Assembly (NCBI RefSeq): GCF_000517105.1
Contig: NZ_KI912151.1
Location: 310,001 to 374,000, forward strand
DNA from: Fischerella sp. PCC 9605
GTDB lineage: Bacteria; Cyanobacteriota; Cyanobacteriia; Cyanobacteriales; Nostocaceae
DNA: 64,000 nucleotides
Direction of reading: 5' to 3'
The position numbers were made by a program, and so were the translations under genes. The notes under the pieces were generated by a model that had not been told where the DNA came from, searched no databases, and was given only the letters and a program-made list of their open reading frames with translations. This document shows, one piece after another, positions 1-7,700 of the stretch; positions within the stretch are counted from its first letter, which is position 1, and the number at the start of each line of letters is the position of its first letter.

Positions 1-418
1 AGTCGTAGAAAAAGCCCTGCTGTATTCCCGCCGCTTTCGGGTTAGCGTGGATATATCGTAAGGTATTCAATGCTCGGCGCTTATCTGTATTCGCAAAACC
101 TGTACTGTGGTATCGCTTTTCCCAAAAATGCCCCGTGCGGTTCAGCATCCGGTTAAAACACATGGCAGTATACCAGTTCAGCCAATGCATTATTTTCGGT
201 ACATCCTCTGGCTGTTTCGGTTCCAGCAAATAATGGACATGATTGCTCATGATGCACAGCGCATACAGCTTAAACCCATACTTTTGCTGTGCTTTTTTTA
301 TCGCATACAAAAAAACTTCACGACATTCCAACCGCGTCAGGCGAAATTCACGGTTATTGCAACGTGTCGTGATGTGATAACAGAAACCTTGTTGAAAATT
401 ACGTTTTGGACGAGACAT
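1..418 (-). CDS. REP-associated Y1 transposase (RAYT), 5' part only
   Basis: Reading the minus strand from the ATG at 418 gives an open frame that runs off the window edge after 139 codons. The product begins MSRPKRNFQQGFCYHITTRC and has the HUH metal-binding motif as H60-V61-H62 in SNHVHYLL. Near the window edge it has RYIHANPKAAG, the segment that in this family holds the nucleophilic tyrosine. These are marks of the IS200-related single-strand transposases that move REP palindromes. A 13-bp-arm hairpin lies 23 nt upstream of the start (441-474), as expected for a RAYT gene with its REP substrate. The C-terminus is outside the window, so I cannot say whether the gene is intact. The product is clearly different from the second RAYT at 39776-40339. 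Confidence 0.8.
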   Translation of the reverse strand, partial: MSRPKRNFQQGFCYHITTRCNNREFRLTRLECREVFLYAIKKAQQKYGFKLYALCIMSNHVHYLLEPKQPEDVPKIMHWLNWYTAMCFNRMLNRTGHFWEKRYHSTGFANTDKRRALNTLRYIHANPKAAGIQQGFFYD

Positions 419-440
419 AGAGAATTTGCATTTATTACAC

Positions 441-474
441 AGATCCCCGACTTTTTTTAAGAAGTCGGGGATCT
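441..474. repeat. REP-like hairpin beside the RAYT gene
   Basis: Inverted repeat with 13-bp arms, agatccccgactt at 441-453 and its complement at 462-474, separated by a T/A-rich 8-nt loop. It sits directly upstream of the RAYT start, so it is probably a REP element served by that transposase. A role as a transcription terminator is possible, but there is no clean T-tract after the stem. Confidence 0.75.
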
Positions 475-646
475 TGGGATCTTGTTTTGCAATTGGTGCA
501 AGATTCCCATGCACCGGGGCGCACAGCAAAGGATGAAAATCTCTCTTCCCCAATCCCTATTTTCAAGACAAATATGAATAAACTCATCTGTTCAGGTTAG
601 CGAGTAAATATGGTAAAAGAGAAGAATCCAAGAAAGCTTTTATCGT

Positions 647-910
647 ATGAGTGAGCATTTCATTGCCCTGCCAGAGAATGTTTACTGTCACCTGCTAGCT
701 GTTGCCCAATCACAGGGAATGACACCTGCTGATTGGATTGCATCACAGCTGCCGCCAGATGTTGACCAGCAAAAACCGCTGGCAACTTCCTTGTCAGATC
801 TAATTGGATCTATTAACAGTCAGGTTGAACCTCCTCAGACCTACCAGAAAACTGTCTTTGGTGAAGCGATCGCCACTAAGCTTGCCAAGCAGGGTATTCG
901 CAGACCGTGA
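647..910 (+). CDS. Putative antitoxin of a VapBC-type pair
   Basis: An 87-residue protein (MSEHFIALPENVYCHLLAVA...) whose stop codon overlaps the GTG start of the PIN-domain gene by four bases (GTGA at 907-910). A small gene coupled to a PIN ribonuclease is the classical arrangement of an antitoxin. I see no clear AbrB or ribbon-helix-helix signature. The N-terminus has a short strand-helix (IALPENVYCHLLAVAQSQGMTPADWIASQL) that would suit an RHH-like DNA-binding module, followed by a polar tail that may wrap the toxin. The antitoxin role is inferred from position, length and coupling, not from a recognised motif. Confidence 0.7.
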   Translation: MSEHFIALPENVYCHLLAVAQSQGMTPADWIASQLPPDVDQQKPLATSLSDLIGSINSQVEPPQTYQKTVFGEAIATKLAKQGIRRP

Positions 911-1317
911 TTCTGGCTGATACTGCACCGTTGATTGCTTTGATTGATGCGGGACAGGGAGAAGCGCATCATCGTTGTGTCGAAGCCTATCAAAAGATAA
1001 CCAATCCCCTGATAACAACATGGTGCTGTTTTACAGAAGCCATGTATTTCTTGTATCAGTTACGAGGTTGGTTCGCCCAGGATATCCTGTGGCAATTTGT
1101 TGAACGGAAAGCACTTTATTTGCATACATCAGGCATTGATGAGCAGCAAAGAATTCGGGAACTGATGAAGCAGTATCAGGACGTGCCGATGGATTTGGCA
1201 GATGCTTCTCTTGTCTCTGCTGCCGAGACATTAAATATCAGTCGGATTTTTTCGCTGGACAGCGATTTTTATATTTATCGTTTACAGGGAAAAAAGGCAT
1301 TTGAGGTAATTCCTTAA
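907..1317 (+). CDS. PIN-domain toxin, VapC-like ribonuclease
   Basis: A 136-residue protein, the usual length of a single PIN domain. The acidic residues of the family are visible: D5 in ILADTAPLIAL, E44 in CFTEAMYF, D96/D99 in VPMDLADASL and D118/D120 in SLDSDF. These bind Mg2+ or Mn2+ and cut RNA in known VapC proteins. The gene starts with GTG inside the stop of the upstream small gene, so the two are probably translationally coupled with the antitoxin made first. The target RNA cannot be told from sequence. The downstream region to 1700 is filled by two MITE-like repeats. Confidence 0.85.
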   Translation: MILADTAPLIALIDAGQGEAHHRCVEAYQKITNPLITTWCCFTEAMYFLYQLRGWFAQDILWQFVERKALYLHTSGIDEQQRIRELMKQYQDVPMDLADASLVSAAETLNISRIFSLDSDFYIYRLQGKKAFEVIP

Positions 1318-1359
1318 ATTACTCCTTAAATTAAGGTTATTTCATTTTCGCCTAGCCCC

Positions 1360-1530
1360 CTAGGGTGTGTTTTCAAAGTATCAGTTTTGTCATGCTGTAG
1401 GCGTAGCCTTCCCGTAGGGTACGAAGCGACAGCGTAGTGAAGCATCTCTATAACCCTGATTTTTACGAGATTCTTCGCTTCATTTCATTTCGCTCAGAAT
1501 GACATTTAGGAGTTTGAAAACACGCCCTAG
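1360..1530. repeat. MITE-like element with 18-bp terminal inverted repeats
   Basis: The left end ctagggtgtgttttcaaa (1360-1377) and the right end at 1513-1530 are inverted copies with a single mismatch, enclosing 171 bp with no open frame. The octamer ctagcccc occurs just before the left end (1352-1359) and again at 1527-1534, overlapping the right end, and could be a target-site copy. The interior holds the cyanobacterial repeat gtaggcgtagccttcccgta, a relative of which also lies in the PhnE-like gene near 61.6 kb. Confidence 0.65.
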
Positions 1531-1544
1531 CCCCCATAGTTAAG

Positions 1545-1688
1545 TAGGGTGTGTTACGGCTAAAATCGGATTTGAGCGATGATTCAGAAGCTTGTGCCGT
1601 AACGCACCATAATTGAACGGTGCGTTAGACGCATTAAAGTTTTTCGTTCGTCAAATCATATACACTCGTGCGTCTAACGCACCCTACA
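1545..1688. repeat. Second MITE-like repeat with two internal stems
   Basis: The stretch is made of two hairpins: tagggtgtgttacggc (1545-1560) pairs with gccgtaacgcacc (1596-1608), and ggtgcgttagacgc (1619-1632) pairs with gcgtctaacgcacc near 1670-1684. Its outer ends tagggtg and caccctaca are also complementary. No coding frame is visible. It ends about 20 nt from the stop of the Uma2 gene and may help end its transcription. Confidence 0.6.
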
Positions 1689-1705
1689 TGAATTTTATCT
1701 TTGTT

Positions 1706-2374
1706 TCATAAATTCTCTGGATCAATACCCAATTCTCGCAGTTTCGCTGCTAGGCGTTCAGCTTTTTGTGTTTCTCGTTCAGCAACTTCTTCCGGCGTAG
1801 GAACTAACTGTCCTTCCGCAGTAAAATAACGCAATTTATTTTCATGAACACCCAAGTACAAACTTAGCTGCTGACTCCACAACCAACCTTGGGGATTAGG
1901 TTCTATAGGTTGATAAGTACCACCAACCAAAATAAACCCAGCAAATTCTAAATTATTCGGGTCAAACCAAAAGTATTCGGGTGTACGAAAGATATCTTGA
2001 TATATCTGTTTTTTTAAACCTTTATCTGTCGCTGCTGTTGAATTTGATAGTAGTTCTATAATTAAGTTTGGATATTTGCCTTCTTCTTCCCAAACCACCC
2101 AACTTTTACGCGGTTTGCGTTCAGTTCCCAGCACGACAAAAAAATCTGGCCCTCGGAAGTCCTCTGACTTACGCTGGCGTGGACTGTAGTAAATCGTTAA
2201 ATTACCGCCAGCGTAAAAGTCATTGCGGTTTTGCCACCACAATTCTAAACACTGTAATAGCAGAACGATCTGGCGTAGATGTAAATCACTTTCCAACGGC
2301 GGCTCGTCACTATATAAATCCCCTGGTGGAAATATTACATCTTTTGGGGGTTCAAAATCTTTGGCGACGGACAT
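1706..2374 (-). CDS. Uma2 family endonuclease-like protein (DUF820)
   Basis: A 222-residue protein with the PD-(D/E)xK fold pattern of the Uma2 family, which is greatly expanded in cyanobacteria. The core reads GPDFFVVLG, then SWVVWEEEGKYPNLIIELLSNSTAATD, supplying the conserved acidic residues, followed by GLKKQIYQDI and TPEYFWFDP. The C-terminus ends in the usual helix (EEVAERETQKAERLAAKLRELGIDPENL). Activity and biological role of the family are poorly known; many copies may be remnants of mobile elements. The gene stands alone, with repeats downstream and about 60 nt to the oxidoreductase stop upstream. Confidence 0.9.
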   Translation of the reverse strand: MSVAKDFEPPKDVIFPPGDLYSDEPPLESDLHLRQIVLLLQCLELWWQNRNDFYAGGNLTIYYSPRQRKSEDFRGPDFFVVLGTERKPRKSWVVWEEEGKYPNLIIELLSNSTAATDKGLKKQIYQDIFRTPEYFWFDPNNLEFAGFILVGGTYQPIEPNPQGWLWSQQLSLYLGVHENKLRYFTAEGQLVPTPEEVAERETQKAERLAAKLRELGIDPENL

Positions 2375-2431
2375 GGCTGCAAGTGTTTAGGTGATAAGTC
2401 TAGCGTAGCAGTATCGCTGTACGGACTTGAT

Positions 2432-4657
2432 TCAAATTTTTTCCAACCGCACTACAGCATTGTAATCTGGCACTCCTTCTGTAGAACGCTTACTTTTATC
2501 TAGCAACACATTCCCCTCGGGCCAGTGAATCTGCAAGTTCCCTGATTGAATAGGTGCAATATATACTCGTCCTTTGAACTGTCCCAATTCATTCTTAAGA
2601 ATTACCGCATCCCCATCTTTTAACTCTAGCTTGGCTGCATCCGAGGCATTCATTAACACTGCTTCGCGTACTGCGCCAGTAATGGCATCTTTGCGTTCTT
2701 GCACCATACTGTTAAATTGTTTACCTCGGCGCGTTGCTACTAGAAAACAGCCTTCTGGTAATTCCTTCTGAGGTGGGGATAATACCGTAAAGTGCGCTTT
2801 ACCATCCGCTGTGGGAAAGTTCCAACCAAAACACAGATGGGAACTGCCATACTGAAATTGATCTCCTGCTGATTGCAAATGTTGAATACCTGCGTACTGC
2901 GGGATGACTCGGGCAATTTCTTGCCGCATCACAGATGTATTTTCAAAATGTAGAGACGCGACATGTCGCGTCTCTACAACGCGCCTTGCCAATTCCATGA
3001 ATACTTCCCATTCCGGACGCGCCTCACCTATCCTGGGGCCGGGAATTTCCGGGCTAAAAATTACTCGGCGTTCGGTGCTAGTCTCGGTGACTCCGCCGGG
3101 AATTTCGTAGCGAGTTGTGGCAGGGAACAGCACTACGGTATCGCTTGGTTCTACTAACATCTGACTGGAAAGCACAATATCCATGTGTACCCGCAAAGGT
3201 ACGCGCTTTAAAGCATCTTCCACGTAGTCTGGTTCTGGTAGCACTTCTAAGAAATTGCCCCCCACGGAGAACAACACATCTAATTGTCCTTGGTAGGCTG
3301 CATCAATCATTTCGGGAGCAATCAAACCCTTACTCGCAGGCACTTCAAAACCCCAAAGCCGGCTTAACTGTGCCGCATTTTCAGCGGTGATCGGCTTGCC
3401 ACCAGGAAACACTGTGGCGTAACAACCCATCTCCGCACCACCCTGAACGCCAGAATGTCCGCGAATTGGCATTAAACCGCATCCTTCGCGACCAACAAAC
3501 CCTTTGGTGAGTGCTAAATTGATGATGGCTCTCACATTATCTTCGCCGCATTCGTGCTGGGTAATGCCCATACTCCAGACAAACACAGCTTTTTGGGCTT
3601 CTGCAACCATTTTGGCAAAGGTGTACATTTGCTCGCGAGTGCTGCCAGAAAGTTGCTCTAATTCTTCCCAAGATTGATTTGACAGTGTCGCTTTTAGTTC
3701 TGCAAAACCAGTAGTGTAGCGATCGCTAAACGACTGATCTACCCAATCATTAGCAATCATATGCTTGATTGTGCCGTTTAAAAATGCCATGTCGCCGCCC
3801 ATGTTCACTAAGAAGAAATCTTCCGCAAACTTGGTACCAAACAAGGCACTTTCGGGAATCGAAGGAACCCAGTAGCGCTCCATTCCTGGTTCGCGATAGG
3901 TGTTAATTACTACAATCTTTGTCCCAGCTTTTTTGGCGTAATGCAGATATTTGACCGTGACAGGCTGGTTGTTGGCGACGTTTGAACCGATAAATACTAA
4001 TAAGTCAGTACCCACCCAGTCTTTATAAGAACAGGTAGTAGCGCCGACACCAAGGGCGGCTTTGAGTCCGGCGGTACTGGGAGAATGGCAAATACGGGCA
4101 GCATTATCAATATTATTTGTCCCCATTGCCCGTACAGCTTTTTGGGTGGCGTAGTAAGTTTCGTTGACAGTGCCGCGACTGGTAATGTAAAAACTGAGGC
4201 GGTCTGGTGTAGTGGCACGAATGCGTGCAGCAATTACATTTAAAGCTTCATCCCAGCTTACTCGACGAAAACCCTTTTCCCCACATCGGCGGATCATGGG
4301 GTAGGGAAGGCGTCCCAATTCTCGTAATGCCACACTTTTTTGCTTTTGTAACTGTTCTACATCTTCTAACAGTTGGGGATCAAAAGCTGGCATTGTGTTC
4401 ATCCGCAACAACCGTAACCGGACATTGCATAGATGAATTCCGTCTAAAGTCCAATCTTTCATCCCGGTTGTACCTAAAGCACAACCGTCACAAACTCCCT
4501 TGTTGAGGATATTCCATGCATAAGGCAGGCGATCGCGCGACAGCCAAATAGCACGAAAGACTTCCCAATAATTGTTAGGGTACTGCTCCCCGATACCAAA
4601 AGGCTTCCAACTTGCCCAGTTAGAGGGTGTCCAACGCTTTTTCGGTTTCCGCAACAT
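2432..4657 (-). CDS. FdhF/YdeP family molybdopterin oxidoreductase
   Basis: A formate-dehydrogenase-alpha-like molybdopterin protein of the YdeP type. The N-terminal segment has CDGCALG and a third cysteine in HLCNVRL (C56, C59, C77), but not the complete four-cysteine Fe-S motif of formate dehydrogenase. Further landmarks are GRLPYPMIRRCGEKGFRRVSWDEAL, the cofactor-side ICHSPS, NMGGDMAFLNG and the C-terminal cofactor-binding domain (FLVATRRGKQFNSM). Cys is present where FdhF enzymes may have Sec. I start at the ATG at 4657 because the 18 codons upstream, which are also open from 4711, look like intergenic repeat. Residues 560-570 come from an inserted palindrome (2949-2978). Substrate unknown; YdeP has been linked to acid resistance in E. 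coli. Confidence 0.88.
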   Translation of the reverse strand: MLRKPKKRWTPSNWASWKPFGIGEQYPNNYWEVFRAIWLSRDRLPYAWNILNKGVCDGCALGTTGMKDWTLDGIHLCNVRLRLLRMNTMPAFDPQLLEDVEQLQKQKSVALRELGRLPYPMIRRCGEKGFRRVSWDEALNVIAARIRATTPDRLSFYITSRGTVNETYYATQKAVRAMGTNNIDNAARICHSPSTAGLKAALGVGATTCSYKDWVGTDLLVFIGSNVANNQPVTVKYLHYAKKAGTKIVVINTYREPGMERYWVPSIPESALFGTKFAEDFFLVNMGGDMAFLNGTIKHMIANDWVDQSFSDRYTTGFAELKATLSNQSWEELEQLSGSTREQMYTFAKMVAEAQKAVFVWSMGITQHECGEDNVRAIINLALTKGFVGREGCGLMPIRGHSGVQGGAEMGCYATVFPGGKPITAENAAQLSRLWGFEVPASKGLIAPEMIDAAYQGQLDVLFSVGGNFLEVLPEPDYVEDALKRVPLRVHMDIVLSSQMLVEPSDTVVLFPATTRYEIPGGVTETSTERRVIFSPEIPGPRIGEARPEWEVFMELARRVVETRHVASLHFENTSVMRQEIARVIPQYAGIQHLQSAGDQFQYGSSHLCFGWNFPTADGKAHFTVLSPPQKELPEGCFLVATRRGKQFNSMVQERKDAITGAVREAVLMNASDAAKLELKDGDAVILKNELGQFKGRVYIAPIQSGNLQIHWPEGNVLLDKSKRSTEGVPDYNAVVRLEKI
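2949..2978. repeat. 30-bp palindrome inserted in frame in the oxidoreductase gene
   Basis: A perfect palindrome with arm tgtagagacgcg and centre acatgt. On the coding strand it reads V-E-T-R-H-V-A-S-L-H, placed between MELARRV and FENTSVM. It belongs to the family seen at 39732, 40026, 40376, 41045 and, decayed, at 7283. Confidence 0.95.
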
Positions 4658-4750
4658 AGGAAGGATAAAAGATAAAGTTTGAAGGCAAAAGGGTAAATCT
4701 TCACCCTTCATACTTCACACTTTAGCTTTAAGTATTGGGTTTTGCCGTTG

Positions 4751-7700
4751 TTAACTTCTGCTTGTTTCAACGAAAGCCCGATCTAAACAAGCCTGTAATT
4801 TTTCTGCCAGCACTTGTACATGAGGTTCTTCCAGACAAGTTAGATGCAAACCAGGAATGGAAAGAACATCTAGTCGTCCTGTGACAAAATTACCCCAGCC
4901 ATATACCGGGCCACATTGTAGACCTACAGTTTGTTGAAAGTAACGTTTCATTTGCTCAGTCAGCAAGAGAACCATTTGACCTGGGTAGACTTGGACAACA
5001 TATTCTTTCTTTGCCTGCGTGTTAGCATCGATAATCTTTAGATGCTCAGGTGTAGAAGATAGAGGGTTTTCTTCCACATGCAACTTGAGAAGATCATATT
5101 CTATATAACACTTTAACCACTGATACCATAGCTGAATTCTTTCCCAAATGTAGGCAGACCCTCCGCGAAGAATATTATTTAAATGCAGCGGAATTCGCTT
5201 CAAGAATGGTAAGCGCGTCTTCACATTGGGAAGAAAAGAATCAAATAAAACTAAAATTCCGATCCTCTCACCTTGCTTGTGGAGTTGCTGCGCCATCTCG
5301 AAGGCGACTAACCCGCCAAAGGAGTACCCACTCAGAAAATAAGGGCCATGAGGTTGAACCGTTCGGATTTGTTGAATATAGTACGACGCCATATCTTCAA
5401 TCCGTGTTAAGGGGGGTCGTTTGCCATCAAGTCCTTGTGGTTGCAATCCGTATATCGGTTGATCCGTCCCCAAATGCAATGACAAATTCCGGTAGCAGAG
5501 AACTTCTCCAGCTAGACCATGAACACAGAATAACGGCGGCTTTGAGCCATTGGGATTAATTGCGACTAGAGATGACCAATTTTCTGGAGTTTGACTTTGG
5601 CTAGTTGCTAATTCCTCTTTTGGGTGAATAATTTGAGCAAGAGCCTCAATAGTTCCAGATTGAAACAGGATGGCTAAGGGAAGTTTTTTACCAAATTGCG
5701 TCTCGATTTTCGCGAATAAGTTTAAAGCCAGGAATGAATGTCCACCTAAATCAAAGAAGTTATCTTTAATACCAATGGCTTGAATGCCTAATACTTCTTC
5801 CCAAATCTGGGTTAGTTGGTATTCTATTTGATTTCGGGGGGCAACAAAGGTTTTTGCGTCCTCTTGTCTGATTCGCTCAGGTGCGGGTAAGGCTCGACAA
5901 TCTACTTTACCATTGGGATTTAAAGGTAAAGCCTCTAGCACTACAAAGGCTGAGGGAATCATGTAATTAGGCAGCTTTTCACGCAGGAAATGCCGTAGTT
6001 GATTCGCTGTAGCATTTTGCTGAGGCTTGAGGACGACATAGGCAACCAAGCATTTGTCACCAGGAACATCTTCGCGTACAGTTACCAGTGCCTGTTGTAC
6101 AGCAGGATTTTGATTAAGGGTAGCTTCAATCTCTCCCAACTCAATGCGGAAGCCACGCATCTTGATTTGGTCGTCAATGCGACCGAGGTATTCGATGTTG
6201 CCATCGCTCGTGTAGCGGACTAAATCGCCAGTTTTGTACAAGCGTGCTCCTGCTTGCTGGCTAAAGGGATTGGAGATGAACTTAAGAGTGGTCAAATCTG
6301 GGCTGTTAAGGTATCCCCGTGCTAATCCCACACCACTAATGTGCAATTCACCAGGTACGCCAATTGGCACAGGTTGTAAATGAGAGTCGAGAATATACAC
6401 TTGGGTGTTGGCGATCGCGCGACCGATGATTGGCTTGATTTGAGACATTTGCAACTTGCAAAGCGTCGCATCGACAGTGCATTCTGTTGGGCCGTAAACG
6501 TTGTAAAAATTAATGTTTTGAGCTTGGGTTAAAGTTTGCCAAGTAGAAGGGGCGATCGCTTCTCCTCCAACCAGTACGCACTTAGGTACATCACCCCCAA
6601 GCAACCCTGCCCTTATTAACAGTTCCAATTGCGATGGCGTGCAGTCAAATACGTCGATTTTGTGGTCTTGCAGGTAAGATAACAAGGCATCCCCATCAAA
6701 TCGCACCATTTCCGGCACTATGTAGAGAGTATGACCTTTGAGTAACTGAATAAATTGTTTAACCGAAGTATCAAAACTCAAAGACCCATTTAAACTAACT
6801 CGCAGTTGTGAATCCTGAAATTCGGCATAGACCGCTTTGTGCAGACCCTCCAAAAGATTTACAACACACTTATGTTCGATCAAAACTCCCTTCGGCTTAC
6901 CTGTAGAACCGGAAGTATAAATGACGTAAGCTAAATTACCAGAGGTAACACCACTGACAACATTCTCCTCACTTTCAGCAGAAATTACAGCCCATTCTGT
7001 ATCAATGCATACGCACCTGGGGATTTGAGGTAACTTGGACAGCAATTTTTCTTGAGTCAGCAACACCGATACACCGGCATCCTCCAGCATAGAGGCGAGG
7101 CGCTCAATCGGATAATTGGGGTCAACGGGTACATAAGCCCCACCTGCTTTAAGAATCCCCAGTAGTCCTACTATTATTTCTAGGTCGCGTTCTACACAAA
7201 TACCCACCAGTACTTCTGGCCCTACTCCCAAACCACGTAAGTAGTGCGCGAGTTGATTCGCTCGTTGATTTAGTTGCCTATATGTTAGAGACGCGAATGC
7301 CCTTGTCTGTACATCCTCAAACACCACCGCCACCGCATCAGGGGTGCGTTCCACCTGCTCCTCAAATAACTGATGGATACACTTGTGTTGGGGATACTCG
7401 GTTTGAGTATTGTTCCATTCAAACAGCAATTGCTGTTGTTCTGCTGCTGTCAGTAGAGGCAATTGGGAAATAGGCTGTGCGGGATTAGCTACAATACCTT
7501 CTAGCAAAGTCTGGAGATGACCAATCATGCGGGTAATTGTATCCGCATCAAACAGATCGGTACGGTATTCTATCCGGCCAATCATACCTTCGGGTCTTTC
7601 ATCCATTTCAATGCATAAATGGAACTTGGCTGTACCCGAATGAATATCCATCTGGCTAATTGTCCACCCCAGATCGTGACATTCTGGCAAAGGAGGCTCA

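Noticed and set aside
107-460. Plus-strand 117-codon frame at the window start
   Set aside because: It is the antisense of the RAYT transposase on the minus strand, whose HUH motif and family pattern are clear.
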